A stretch of 64,000 nt of DNA from Smittia aterrima (Eukaryota; Arthropoda; Insecta; Diptera; Chironomidae): contig CP093830.1 of NCBI GenBank assembly GCA_033063855.1, positions 14,384,854 to 14,448,853 on the forward strand, given 5' to 3'. The translations under genes and the position numbers were made by a program. This document shows, in pieces, positions 1-10,791 of this stretch (positions are counted from its first letter, which is position 1; each line of letters starts with the position of its first letter). Under the pieces are notes generated by a model. That model was not told the origin of the DNA, searched no databases, and was given only the letters and a program-made list of their open reading frames with translations.

Positions 1-196
1 GTTTAAATATCCGGCTGACAATGAAAAGCTTTTGAAGAAATTATTTTCAAAGAAATTGCAGCATTAAAAAATCGATAAGCGGATAGCGAAAAGGCAAGTC
101 GATGGAACCATGTGACATGCTGCGGTATTGGTGGGGATATGATGGAAAATTAAAAAGAAATCAATGCGCATGAGTTGGAAATTAGATTAAGTTTTA

Positions 197-1093
197 TTAT
201 TCCAGCCATTCCTGTAGGTAAGCACATGTTTTTGGTGTTATACTTCCAACGTCACTGCAGTTGCTAATCACAGGACAGATACCGCAAGGTGTCTGAACAA
301 GACCCTCAGGCGGTAATAGCGAATCAACAGCTTTGTAAAGAAAAGAGCCGTCGGTTTGAAGAACTCGCTGTGCTCGGCCATCGTATACAACTGTTTTGAG
401 AATTGTTTCGAGGTCTTCTTCGTCTAATTTGATTTTGCTAATACCAAGCTCAGAAATGAATTTGTGAACCTCGCCGACTGTGCAGAGAGTTCTCATTTGA
501 ATGGCAAATGGACCTTCACGAAGTTTCTTTGCTTCTTCTCGTCTTAACTGAAGAAATCTAAGACATTGTTGGTTGAGAACGTCAACGAACTCGGCTTCGA
601 AATCAGAATCTTGGTACCATGCACCACCAGTCACTGAGCGATCCGGCTCAAGGTTGTACAACATATAAACTTTCTTTTTACTCGCATTTACTGATTTGAC
701 GGCTTTAATGAGCTTACGATTTTCTAAATTTTTAAGGATTTTGTTCAGCTGTGTCATGATAAGATTCGACTTCACTCGAATGTCTCTGATCCAGATTCCA
801 GTATTGGCACCTTCTTCAATAATATTGTAAATGATCCGTTCCTCATTATCCATGTCAGTTGGTGCTGAAGATTTCTTAGCTGGGTCCTTCAATCGATAGA
901 TTAAAGCTTCTCCCTTCTTCAGAATATCAAGCAACTCTTGTTGAATCAATTTATTGAGAGCTTGGACTCGAACTTCTGGTGGATAAGACGCAGCCAAATG
1001 TGTTTTGATGTCATCATTGGAGATTCCCGATGGCTTGCTTCTTGCCAAAGCGACGAGCTTTGTCGTGCATTCATCAACAGCTTCGCTTGACAT
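197..1093 (-). CDS. Polr3F: RNA polymerase III subunit RPC6 (POLR3F)
   Basis: Single-exon gene of 298 residues starting at ATG 1093. It matches the RPC6/RPC34 family along its length. This subunit belongs to the Pol III-specific trimer that helps open promoters of tRNA, 5S and other small RNA genes in the nucleus. Tandem winged-helix segments occupy roughly residues 1-160, including the family stretch NTGIWIRDIRVKSNL. The C-terminal tail carries four cysteines (CGIC, SNCSD and KTCAYLQEWLE), the pattern expected for the Fe-S binding end of this subunit. Length is close to animal orthologues. The gene is divergent from the Yae1-domain gene, 181 bp away. No oddities were seen. Confidence 0.95.
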   Translation of the reverse strand: MSSEAVDECTTKLVALARSKPSGISNDDIKTHLAASYPPEVRVQALNKLIQQELLDILKKGEALIYRLKDPAKKSSAPTDMDNEERIIYNIIEEGANTGIWIRDIRVKSNLIMTQLNKILKNLENRKLIKAVKSVNASKKKVYMLYNLEPDRSVTGGAWYQDSDFEAEFVDVLNQQCLRFLQLRREEAKKLREGPFAIQMRTLCTVGEVHKFISELGISKIKLDEEDLETILKTVVYDGRAQRVLQTDGSFLYKAVDSLLPPEGLVQTPCGICPVISNCSDVGSITPKTCAYLQEWLE

Positions 1094-1274
1094 TTTTGTT
1101 GAATATCTACAAGAAATTTCAGTCAGGTTATGTTACTTCAAATTATTCAAAGATCTTTTATGCTTTAAAATATCCGAATGACTGAACAAAGTTGATTTAG
1201 AGAGACATTCCTAAAATATTTATTTTTCTCACCTTTGAAGTGCTTGTCGTGCTCCTAATTTATTGAAATCGAAA
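1094..1274. promoter_or_regulatory. Bidirectional promoter interval Polr3F / Yae1-domain gene
   Basis: The 181 bp between two divergent start codons must hold both core promoters and both 5' UTRs. No TATA box is obvious in either direction, which is usual for housekeeping gene pairs. Confidence 0.5.
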
Positions 1275-1678
1275 ATGGCTGAGGCTACTAGTGATGAAGT
1301 ATTTGAAATCACAGGAAAAAACTACGAGAAAATCGCGAAAAACTTAGAAAATGTAAATATATTTTCTTTTGTTATTGTTTGACTTGAAAAAATATTTGTT
1401 TTTGAAAATGTTCGTTAAAAAAAGATAACAAAATTTATTTTTAGTCTGGCTACAAGGAAGGAATTACTGATGGCAGGAACTCTATCTTCCAAGACTCATT
1501 CGACCATGGATATGAAGATGGGTTCAGAATTGGATTTCTTCTTGGCAAATCTCATATAGAGAAAGCAAGCAGAGGGAAATGTGGAATATGCGCTGATCCC
1601 ACTCTAATGAAGAAAGATGAGACAGAATCCAGGGAGAAACACAGAAAGGACTTTGAATCGCTAGAAAACTCAAATTGA
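1275..1678 (+). CDS. Yae1-domain protein (YAE1-like Fe-S assembly adaptor)
   Basis: Two exons, 1275-1352 and 1445-1678, joined in phase 0 across a 92 bp intron (GTAAAT...TTTTAG), give 103 residues. The second exon opens with a glycine-spaced series, GYKEGITDGRNS followed by FDHGYEDGFRIGFLLGK, which is the deca-GX3 signature of Yae1/Lto1 proteins. In yeast and human, Yae1 with Lto1 recruits ABCE1 (Rli1) to the cytosolic Fe-S targeting complex for cluster insertion. Two cysteines (CGIC) lie just after the repeat. The protein is short for YAE1D1 but fits small insect members. It could be Lto1 instead, but the lack of an Lto1-type C-terminal tryptophan favours Yae1. The gene converges on Rpt2, 84 bp away. 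Confidence 0.75.
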
Positions 1679-1762
1679 ATTTTAACTCCTTTATTAAGCA
1701 ATTATTTATAAGAAAAATTTAGTTTTCAAGAACTTGTGAAATACAATCAACAATGCTCTGGC

Positions 1763-3235
1763 TTACAAATACAATCCGTCTGGTGTTCCTTCTTTCTTGC
1801 GATACAAAACGCTTTCCTTTGACTTCTTGAAGTCGTCATTACAGACTTTCATACGACGTTCTCTCAAGGCCATGAGACCAGCTTCAGTACAGATAGCTTT
1901 GATGTCAGCGCCAGACAAATCGTCCTTTGCCATAATAAGCTCAGAGAGATTGACATCGTTTGCGAGAGTCATCTTTGATGTGTGGATGTTGAAGATGCGA
2001 CGCTTTGTTTTTTCATCTGGCAATGGGAATTCGATCTTTCGATCAATACGACCAGGACGAATCAAGGCAGGATCAAGAGTTTCAATTCGATTTGTGGCCA
2101 TGATGACTTTGACGTCCCCGCGAGAGTCAAAACCGTCGAGTTGATTCAACAATTCCAACATAGTTCTTTGAATTTCACGTTCTCCACCTGAATTCGAATC
2201 GTAACGCTTTGTTCCAACAGCATCGATCTCATCGATGAAGACAATTGATGGAGCGTGTTCTTCAGCGACACGGAAAAGCTCGCGAACTAATTTAGGTCCA
2301 TCACCCTAAAAGATTATCATTGATTAAGAGTATTAGAGAAGAAAATCAGTGACAATTCAATTTACCAAGTATTTCTGAATGAGTTCGGATCCAACAACAC
2401 GCAGGAAAGTAGCAGACGTTTGATTTGCGACGGCCTTAGCTAAGAGCGTTTTTCCTGTTCCTGGTGGACCATACAAAATGACGCCCTTGGGAGGTTTAAT
2501 ACCCATTTCTTCATAGTACTCAGGATGAGTTAATGGAAGCTCGACAGACTCTTTAATCTCTTGGATTTGAGTGTCAAGTCCTCCAATGTCTGCATAAGTC
2601 TCTTGAGGTGCTTTTTCCAATTTCATTACAGTCACCATTGGGTCAGTATCATCGCTCAAAACTCCAACAACGGCATGGACTTTGTGATTGAGTAATACAG
2701 AGCAGCCTGGCTCCAATTGATCCTTGTCGACAAAGGAGAGGATGCTGACGTAATGCTCGCTTCCAACTGATGTCGAAACGATTGCGTGATTATCATCAAT
2801 GATCTCCTCGAGATTTCCTACTGACATTGGTGTTCCTCTCAAGTCATCAACCTTTGAGCGCTCTTCCTCATTTTTCTCTTCCTGGGGCTTCAAGCGCTCC
2901 TGATTGCGAATGAATTCTTCTTCCATAAGCAAGTAATCCTTGATTCTTTCAAGCTTCAACAACTTAAGACGACAACGAGTATGCGGAGTGACTTGCGGAA
3001 GTTTCAAAGCTGCGTCTGGTCCCTTTTGCTTGCGCTTCTTCTTGCCAACGCGAGTTGGAATTGGTGGCTCGTACTTTTTCTTCTTGTCTTTATCATCTTT
3101 CTTGTCACCTCCGCTTCCCGACGAATGATTTTGTCCCTAACAAAAGAGAAACAAAATTTTCGATCAAATTCGTTGTTCTTGTAGATCTTAATTTGGTTAT
3201 CATGTTGTTAAGTTGTCAAAGAAAGTATTTACCAT
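1763..3235 (-). CDS. Rpt2: 26S proteasome regulatory ATPase Rpt2 (PSMC1)
   Basis: Exons 3233-3235 (the ATG alone), 2366-3136 and 1763-2305, minus strand, encode 438 residues. Rpt2 is one of six AAA ATPases of the 19S base that unfold substrates and open the 20S gate. The product begins MGQNHS, which fits an N-myristoylation site known for Rpt2 (Gly2). A Lys-rich stretch, a coiled coil (about 45-90) and an OB domain follow. The AAA domain has Walker A GPPGTGKT, Walker B IVFIDEID and the arginine-finger region ALIRPGRIDRKIEF. The C-terminus GLYL is an HbYX-type tail that docks into the 20S ring. Both introns are phase 0. The first splits the start codon from all other coding sequence. Confidence 0.97.
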
Positions 3236-3449
3236 TGTAGAGATTAAATATCTATCAAATTTCCTTTAGTTTTATTGATACTGAATTTCACTTTTAGAAT
3301 GATATTGCAGAAATTTTCAGTAAGCTCTGGGTATAATTTGTAAGCTCCAGGTGGCGTTAGTTGTTAAACGTTTTCAAGAAAACATTGATTTGTTGCAACG
3401 TCAGATTAAAAATAAAGTTTTTGATTCAAATCGAATTAACTACAAAAAA
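3236..3449. promoter_or_regulatory. Bidirectional promoter interval Rpt2 / ZFPL1
   Basis: The 214 bp between the divergent Rpt2 and ZFPL1 starts. A potential in-frame upstream extension of ZFPL1 exists, but family alignment places its start at 3450. No TATA element is clear. Confidence 0.4.
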
Positions 3450-4478
3450 ATGGGTTTGTGCAAATGCCCGAAGAAGGTTGTATCAAATCTGTTCTGCTTT
3501 GATCACCGTGTCACAGTCTGTGAAAGCTGTCTGGTGCTAAATCACAGAAAAGTATTCTAAAATTTTATATTTCTATCTTTTCATCATTTATGATGATTTC
3601 TTATGTTTTCTAGTGTGTTATTAAGTCATATCTTCAATGGTTAAAAGACTCTGATTATGATAGCACCTGCTCACTTTGTGGAAGCAATTTGGAAGATGAA
3701 GATTGCATTCGACTGATCTGCTATGATTTGTATCACAAAAAATGTCTTAACGATCGAGAGCAAAAACTTCCAGCGAACACTGCTCCTTCCGGTCACTCGT
3801 GTCCTTCGTGCAGTGCAATCATTTTCCCACCGCCGAATTTGGTGTCTCCAGTAGCAGATGCTTTGAGAATTTGGTTGAGCCAAGTTTCTTGGGGACGGAA
3901 CGAACTTAATTTGCCGATGGTATGTTTTCTATTCTACTCCTTTGCAAATTAAGTATTTAATAATTAAACATTATTCTAGTTTTCTGAAGAAAAAGATTTT
4001 TCAACAAAACCATCGTCAAGAGCTCAGTCCCAAGAAAACGTGGCAGCTACTGCTTTTAATAATTCATCAGTCGCTAATGGTTCTGGACTTCGCCACACTC
4101 ACGTTCCTGAAAAAGTGTTTCGTCCCGACAGTCCACATTCGATTCTAAACATTGAATCGAGACCTTTACTCCGAGAAGGTCCAGTTGGAAGAAGTGCTGA
4201 TAGAGATGATAATAAATATAAAAGGAAGACTCCACAGGAAATCTTCTCGAGATGGTCTAGGTAAGTTCATTCAGAAACAAAATGAATCGTCCATGAAACT
4301 TACAGAGCCTTTCAATTTAAGACAATTCTATTCACCTGCCGCACGTCCACCTTGGAAACGAACTTGGTTTATCGTAGTTGTTACAGGACTATTATTTTTG
4401 TCTCTTATCTATCTCATGTATCATTTCGGACGAGCAACGAGTGGCGACGAAATGGCTGGAGTTCATTACGATGAGTGA
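3450..4478 (+). CDS. ZFPL1: ZFPL1-like Golgi zinc-finger membrane protein
   Basis: Four exons, 3450-3551, 3614-3919, 3980-4260 and 4322-4478, give 281 residues. The start MGLCKCPKK is the conserved ZFPL1 N-terminus. A B-box-like zinc finger (residues about 4-45) and a degenerate RING-type finger (CSLCGSNL ... CPSC, about 58-115) follow. Next comes a polar linker ending near DRDDNKYKRK, then one transmembrane helix near the C-terminus (WFIVVVTGLLFLSLIYLMYH). ZFPL1 is an integral cis-Golgi protein that binds the golgin GM130 and supports cis-Golgi structure. The last intron's acceptor was chosen at TTTAAG (4321), because the nearer TTACAG (4305) would shift the transmembrane frame. The gene converges on DXO. 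Confidence 0.92.
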
Positions 4479-4572
4479 ATCAACCTAATGTTTATTGTTT
4501 AACAAGTCATTCCGACATTTTTCTTTATTTTGTCATGTCATAAAACCAATATAAATAAATTAATATCAAAAA

Positions 4573-5655
4573 TCAAAGTGTCTCCATCGATGTGATGTAC
4601 TCTGGAGTAAGGAAAGAATGACGGATACCTTTAAATTTTTCAAATGTGATGAAATCCGATTGGTGCCGATTAAACTGATATCGGTGAACCAGATAAGGAT
4701 CATCAATATGCCTCATATCTCTCGAAATAGTTGTGAGAAACGAGTTGAGAAAATTAAAGCAGACAGTGCCATGCCAAAAGTTTTTTCGTTTTGCCTCATC
4801 AGCAATTTGCTTGATTGACATTGGTTGGACATCATCGACTATTCCATCATCGTTTCTTAAGCCTACATGAATAGTCTCGATACCCACAAGAAATGATTGG
4901 AGCCACCACTTGATACCTTTGAATTTGTAGAAGTTCGAGACTTGCCTTTCGTTAGTTTCACGTCGTTTAACTTTTACTTCTACCTTTTTAACTTTATTAA
5001 TGTCATCTAAGTTCTCACAAGGTTTATCAGATATCACTCCATCTAGCTCAGCTCCGTAAAGAATTTTCTTACCACCAATACAAGTTGAGAACATTGCAGA
5101 AAATTCTTCGGCTTCCTTGATAGGCATTGAACTACCGTGAGCAGGTCTTGCTGGATCATTTGACAAGATAAAACTTTCAAACTTGAAGCCGTATCTCATG
5201 AATTTTTTATCCCTCTCAGTTTGTCTCATTCGGGTCGCTTTTGCTCGTTCAGTTCGTTCATTGCAAAGAAAAATCGTATTTTTGTATTTTGTGGCGATCA
5301 CAATCCAAGGCTCGTCGTCTTCGTAAGGAGTTAGCATTATCATGGTCAGAAGTCCCCTGAAGCAAACAAAATCTGGATTCGTGTGCTTCGTTATCGAAGA
5401 TTTATTATTCATCAAGTACTGTAGCAAATGATCTATCTTTTCTTCTTCGGCAGATTGTGGTTTGTAAACGTAGGTGTCATCGCCGGCGTTTAAATCAAAA
5501 TCAATGTTTTGAGGGATTTTCAGATATTTTAGTTGTTCTAACGAGTTTTGATATTTCCTGTGCTCATCTATTGAGAAAAACCCTTCGATAACTGGTCTTG
5601 TAAATGTTGGGAACGGTCGAATGTTTTTGCTTGGGAATAAATCTGTTGAATTCAT
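4573..5655 (-). CDS. DXO: DXO/Rai1 family decapping exonuclease
   Basis: Single exon, ATG at 5655, 360 residues. The frame stays open further upstream, but only with a TTG start. DXO/Dom3Z/Rai1 enzymes remove incomplete, NAD or other non-canonical 5' caps from RNA and often degrade the body 5' to 3'. Family motifs are visible in order: RGLLTMIM (about 100), the acidic metal-binding GAELDG (about 201-206), EVKVK (about 226-230) and KWWLQSFLVGI. The spacing matches active family members, with the Asp/Glu ligands and the Lys of the EVK motif present. It shares a 130 bp divergent promoter region with Slimp and converges with ZFPL1. Flies also have the diverged paralogue cutoff; the intact motifs here argue for the catalytic type. 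Confidence 0.93.
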   Translation of the reverse strand: MNSTDLFPSKNIRPFPTFTRPVIEGFFSIDEHRKYQNSLEQLKYLKIPQNIDFDLNAGDDTYVYKPQSAEEEKIDHLLQYLMNNKSSITKHTNPDFVCFRGLLTMIMLTPYEDDEPWIVIATKYKNTIFLCNERTERAKATRMRQTERDKKFMRYGFKFESFILSNDPARPAHGSSMPIKEAEEFSAMFSTCIGGKKILYGAELDGVISDKPCENLDDINKVKKVEVKVKRRETNERQVSNFYKFKGIKWWLQSFLVGIETIHVGLRNDDGIVDDVQPMSIKQIADEAKRKNFWHGTVCFNFLNSFLTTISRDMRHIDDPYLVHRYQFNRHQSDFITFEKFKGIRHSFLTPEYITSMETL

Positions 5656-5785
5656 TTTGTAAACTACGTACTGTAGAAATGGGTTCGACTTTTTGTAAAC
5701 TACGTATACTACTTTTGAAGAGTTCAAGAAAACTTTGTTTACATCTGAATACTTTTTTGTATCTTGATTTTAATTATTTTGTGAG
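5656..5785. promoter_or_regulatory. Bidirectional promoter interval DXO / Slimp
   Basis: The 130 bp between divergent start codons. No TATA box. Both genes must initiate inside this short stretch. Confidence 0.5.
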
Positions 5786-7066
5786 ATGTTGCGGAAGTGT
5801 CTGGCGTTTAACTTTTTGCTGAAGAGGAACTACTCAGCTCTTTATTTAACGGGTGACAAAGCATGTGAGAACTTTGCTGTTCTTACGCCTTATTTAGATT
5901 ACGAAGAGCGGCTGAAGAATTTTGATGAAATTCGTGAGAATATCGGAAGACGAAAGCTTAAGTTTAATATTAGCGACTTTAAAAATGAGTTCGAGTTGTA
6001 TGAAAGCATCAAAGAACGTAAGCAGCTGATGGAGAATCGTAAAATAGAAATCGTCAAAACTATCAGAGAAAATCCGGAACAAGCAGAAGGTCTGAAGATT
6101 CAAGGAGCCCAGCTAAGGGAAGACATGAGGAGTCTGAAAGAAAACTCCTATCATCTTGAGGACACATTTATTCACAATTACTTAAGCTTACCAAACTTCA
6201 TTCACGAGAACACTCCTACTGATGACAGGAGAATTATTTTTAGCTTCAAGGATAATCAGAAAGGGTCGCAATCAAACTCTCAACTCATTGAAGAACTTAT
6301 TGAGTTTTATGATCCAACGTGTTACTACATGAAAGGAGAAGCAGCAAAGTTTGATGTGTTCATGCCAATGGAAGTTGTCAGTCAATATACGAACAGCGGC
6401 TTTATAAATTTTAGCAACCCGGACTTCACAAAGAGTGTAATCGCCGAAGGAGCAGCTGTTGATATCAAAGATATTTTTCAAATTAAAGAAGATGACATCG
6501 AGAACAAAATAAATCTTCTTCATTTAACTGGAAGTGGATCACTATTAAACTATTTGTCGTTTGTTACTAAGCTCACAGTCTTCCCATCGCTACTGCCGTT
6601 GAAACTGATTTGCACTGGCAAGCAATATAATGCGACAAATCATCACGATCATCAAGACTTGTTTAATGTGGTGCAAACGACTTGTTGTCAGAACTTTATT
6701 GCAACAACCGACGGTTCATCATTTGATAAGGTCATCAACGATCAAGTCGAGCATTTTATTAAAATTCTTGAAAAGTTTGATCAACATTTCCGAATCGTTT
6801 ATTATCCAGCTGATGAATTAAAAATCGCAGAATCCTGCCGAATTGGCGTCGAGATGTTCTCACCATCACGAAATAGTTACATTGAAGTTGGTAACTTCTC
6901 GTACTACAGTGATTTCATTAGCAAACGACTTCTCTTCAACTACAAAAACGGAAAAGAATTCATATTTCCTCACATTTATTCGGGAACCGTTGTCAACATT
7001 TTCAAGCTTCTCTTACTTTTGCTAGAAAACAGCAAAGAGTTTAACTCTCCGACTTGGTTGAATTAG
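5786..7066 (+). CDS. Slimp: Slimp, seryl-tRNA synthetase-like mitochondrial protein
   Basis: Single exon, 426 residues. The N-terminus MLRKCLAFNFLLKRNYSA is basic and hydrophobic, a plausible mitochondrial targeting peptide. A long charged helical-hairpin region (about 60-130) resembles the tRNA-binding arm of seryl-tRNA synthetase, and a degenerate class II synthetase core follows (GSGSLLNYLSFVTKL, FFN-like VVQTTCCQNF, EVGNFSYYSDFISKRLLFNY). Canonical SerRS signatures in motifs 2 and 3 are not recognisable. This is expected for Slimp, which in Drosophila has no aminoacylation activity, partners mitochondrial SerRS and affects mitochondrial translation and mtDNA levels. A diverged active SerRS2 is the alternative and is less likely, given the missing motifs. 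Confidence 0.85.
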   Translation: MLRKCLAFNFLLKRNYSALYLTGDKACENFAVLTPYLDYEERLKNFDEIRENIGRRKLKFNISDFKNEFELYESIKERKQLMENRKIEIVKTIRENPEQAEGLKIQGAQLREDMRSLKENSYHLEDTFIHNYLSLPNFIHENTPTDDRRIIFSFKDNQKGSQSNSQLIEELIEFYDPTCYYMKGEAAKFDVFMPMEVVSQYTNSGFINFSNPDFTKSVIAEGAAVDIKDIFQIKEDDIENKINLLHLTGSGSLLNYLSFVTKLTVFPSLLPLKLICTGKQYNATNHHDHQDLFNVVQTTCCQNFIATTDGSSFDKVINDQVEHFIKILEKFDQHFRIVYYPADELKIAESCRIGVEMFSPSRNSYIEVGNFSYYSDFISKRLLFNYKNGKEFIFPHIYSGTVVNIFKLLLLLLENSKEFNSPTWLN

Positions 7067-10000
7067 AAAAATAAAGGATTTAGAATTGTAAATATTTAAC
7101 TGAATTTTATTTTCGCCACACGGAGTTGTCGTTCCCCTCGTTCGTTCTAAAGAGAGTAAGTGGAGAAACCAATTTTTCCTCTCTTTTCCATTACCAACAT
7201 ATGCAAGATTTTACTTCCCTAAAACAAAAATTCGCAGCAATTTGGATAAGCGCTCAATGCATCTAACTTAAGCATACAACCTTGCGCAGAGGCATTATCT
7301 AAAGAAATGAAGTGAAAAACTGATCTTAGATATTTGCGAATTGAAAACTTTACCAATACCTCGCGGTGATGACTTGAAATATTAGTCAGTACCGCAATTT
7401 TTGGAGGTCTCTAACGAGGCACAGAAATAACACATAAGAAATCTTTATCAAAATATATAAAATGCTATGCAATGAAGTCTAGTTAGACCAAAAAAATTAG
7501 CGGTTTGCTCGACTTCTGACTCAACGATAGAACCACGTGCACTACATTTTTCATTCATGTTTTCTCCAATCGAGTTTTTCTTGTTGCCGCGATCGCTTTT
7601 CTTAATGTTTCGTAGGCTGGCGGGCTCACGAATTACTTGAAGGAAAAATGCTGATCAGAATAAAATTACAACAAGAAACTCGTTTGTGATTGTAAAACGT
7701 TTTCGAGCATGCATGAGTCACATTCGGAGCACGCCGAAAGCATCGTTTACCAACGCGAAGCGAGTAATATTGGCATATTGTTGAGAAAATGTTGAAGAAG
7801 AAATTTTCATCTAAGAGAAGATCCCCATGAATCACCTCAACTTTTTCTTTTGCTATTTTTCGGGCAATATAATAAATTAGCTTAATTACCCAGATGTTTA
7901 ACTTAAAAATCAATTTTATTTCGGCAAAACGTCGACGAGATACTACATTTGTGATGAGTCATGCAATCGTAGCGAAAGAGCGCGCTCTGCGATCGCAAAA
8001 CCGTAGAAGAATGTAAGTCGTTTCCGGAAATTTTCTTATTCCTCCACGCGATGTTTGTCTTGTGCTGTTCTTTTCTTCTTTTTTCGCGGTTGACTGATCT
8101 CCATATTGACTCTTTACACTTGTCCTCAAAATTTATTTACGAGTTCATGGAAATAAATTCAGCAAGATGACAATTTTTTGGTTTGGTGGCTAGACTGGCG
8201 ACACTGATGGAGCATCGTCTCTAAATTTACTCTTAAGGATTTAAGATTGATCAGAATCCGAAAATTTATTGTTCTCGATACTAAAATGGTTTAAATGGAA
8301 TTCCAATGGTTTATCAAAGTCGACGACGTTTGATATCTGAGCTTGTTCGACATTCTATTACGAGGAAGAATTTTCTGCGGTCGTCGGTGAGGAATTTTGA
8401 GAAGAATTTTGTTTATTCTTCGTCCGCATCTCGGTTCTCGTAAATAAAACGTAAGGAAACATTTTGAATCGGGTTAATTGCTTTATGAAGGCTTTCATGC
8501 GATAAGTGAATCGTTTTAATTGATATCCAATTTTGAACGATGCCGACTTCACCTTATTGACTTTCTGAGGTCGGTATCACTTAAATCGTTTGCGGTTTTA
8601 ACATCTTATCTACAAATTTCACTGATTTAGCAATAAATTTTAGGAAGTGTGAGTTTTTGGAGTTGTTGAAAAGTCAAAAAAACTGAACTTTCATAAAACT
8701 GCTCCTATAAATTTCCAAGTCTGGTTCCCATTCAATTTTCCGCAAAGTTTGTTCTCGCTAATTTCTTGGCTATGCAACTGAAATACAATTATTTTCCAAT
8801 CGATTGTTTAATTGCATTTGTGTTTTCAAATTTAATGAGGCGAGGCTCACGGCTGTTAAAAAGTACATCACCGAGAACTCGTTCATTGAGAAACGGTGCG
8901 ATAAAAATAGAGGAGATGCGCGATTGTTTGCTCGGAAAATGATATCACTGATAAGGTAAAGTTTGTTCTTGATTACGATTGTCGAGGAGAATTTGAAGAA
9001 TTTTTCTGCTATATATAAAACAAAGAAACTTGTTGCAAATTCTCCTTGATCATCGTGTGATCATCATCTTTAAAGATGAGACAATCTCTAATTACAGATG
9101 TAGAGTTAAGTTGCCTCCGAAGGTGACAAGAGTTATTATCTCAATTGTTTAGCATCATCAAAGGAACGATCCAGTTCGCCCGCCTCGCATTATGCGATAT
9201 TTCATTCAACTTAGCGCGGCCTAAAAACATCAAACAATTTCAGGTGATGATGACTCATACCACACGAGTTGCCCAACGTGTTTGCTGGCTGCTTTCTTCT
9301 CTCGAACTTGTTTGCTTTTTGTTTTCTTTTGCCGACCCTTTTGCTGATGCGAAGCAACAATAAAAGTGCATTCCATTCATTAGAGATGCGTCTTGCAGAG
9401 AATCTTCGGAGTTTTCTCTGGAATTTTATCAGGGATATAAGAGACGACATGTAATTTGTTGAAGGGATCGTAAGGGAGTCCTAAAGATTATTTTATCTGT
9501 AATCTGTGACACAAACATCTTCTTCACCTTATAAGGCTCTCAACAACAAACCAATTTAAAGAATACTTTTGTCGATCCTTTCAAAAAGTTTATTGTGAAA
9601 CTTGCAAATCAAGCTCAAGCCTAATGAGTCTTATCTTTTAGGTGAATTCTGATAACGGAATTTCTGTTTAATTTCCGTTTAGGCGTGAAAGTCAAATATC
9701 CGTCAAATAATCGTATTTTTGCCCTCCAATTGATTTAACGTAAATTGCGGCCTTGTGCGTAAAAGCGATCGGAAATGAGCAGCATACTCGAAAGCAGGTC
9801 TTCGGGTTCCAAGAAAATTTCTTACGCGGCGGGGAAAACCCAAAACACTACAGCGAAGCTTGAAAGAAGAAAAGTAACCTTCACTTAAACTAGCCAAGCA
9901 GCCGTTCATTGCATAAAACTATTACGCCAATCATTTTATTGTAAAACTAAATTTCATAAAGATCGTCGAAACGTGGTTTTGTTAGTTATCCACAAATCCA

Positions 10001-10650
10001 ATGTCCCAAACTCAAAAGGGGAATTCGCAAAGTTGAATCAATGTTGGTGAGCCGCGAGACGATTTTCTTGGAAAAAGATATCGTCATCGCGTATCTTTAC
10101 ATCGAGTTAGGGTGTGTAAGTGAATAGAGAGAAATCGCTACTCTCTCATTCGATTCAACTTTTTAATTGTGGAAAATATTTATTCGCCGAAGGTGGATTT
10201 GTAAAGACGCGAAAGGTATCTGTTGCGATACATTTTCACACTTTTGAAGAAAGTTGATTGACATATCAATTTTACTTAAGAGGAATAAGACGGTTTTGTT
10301 AATTTTTGTTAACTGTAATTTTCAAATACGAGCAGTTCGCTCAGAGAGTCACCAATACTATTGCGTGGATGACTCAAACGTCATTCCAAGAAATTATTTC
10401 CACTGAACGCAAAAAATATTAAACTCCACGAAATTAAAACATTCTTTGTCCAATTGTGATCAGAAAAGTGTTATTAGACTAGTTTTAGGTTCATAAACCT
10501 TGTGCAATCGTGGAAGGATCGAAGATACGAGAGAAAAACGCAATAAGAAGCTTTTTTTGCATTGGGTGTTGGCGAAAAGCTTTGTTTTATGAAATTAACT
10601 TGTTCGTGTCTCAACAAAGAAGATTTCAAAGTTTTTAGTGCAGTGCAACA
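7067..10650. other. Intergenic / kayak upstream region
   Basis: 3.6 kb with no convincing coding exon. The Slimp polyadenylation signal (AATAAA) lies just after its stop, near 7069. The rest is AT-rich, with only short unsupported open frames. It probably holds the distal kayak promoter and 5' UTR; one TATA-like element is noted separately. Confidence 0.5.
9010..9020 (+). promoter_or_regulatory. Candidate TATA box upstream of kayak exon at 10,651
   Basis: TATATATAAAA lies 1.6 kb before the most upstream kayak coding exon, in the right orientation. It would need an untranslated first exon or a long 5' UTR. No initiator was confirmed, so this is only a candidate. Confidence 0.25.
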
Positions 10651-10791
10651 ATGAAATTAAGAATTCCACGACGAATCAAAGTTGAGGAAGATTCTTCGGA
10701 GTCTGAGAGTGAAAACGTTCCAGCCGAGTCGACCATGCAGGAGCCAGAAGAGAAAGATAAAACGTCAGCGGCTTCATCTAAAGCGACATTG
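10651..10791 (+). other. kay: kayak alternative first coding exon A
   Basis: 47 codons starting MKLRIPRRIKVEEDSSESES and ending phase 0 at a strong donor (GTAAGT). The basic start followed by an acidic Ser/Glu stretch resembles a kayak isoform-specific N-terminus beginning MKVKVE in Drosophila. Phase match to the common exon at 22168 supports it. Transcript proof is lacking. Confidence 0.7.

Noticed and set aside
1797..2144. Plus-strand ORFs antisense to Rpt2
   Set aside because: Shadows of the conserved AAA exon.
4261..4305. 45-bp intron in ZFPL1 ending TTACAG
   Set aside because: It would put the last exon in a frame without the transmembrane helix; the acceptor at 4321 keeps the frame.
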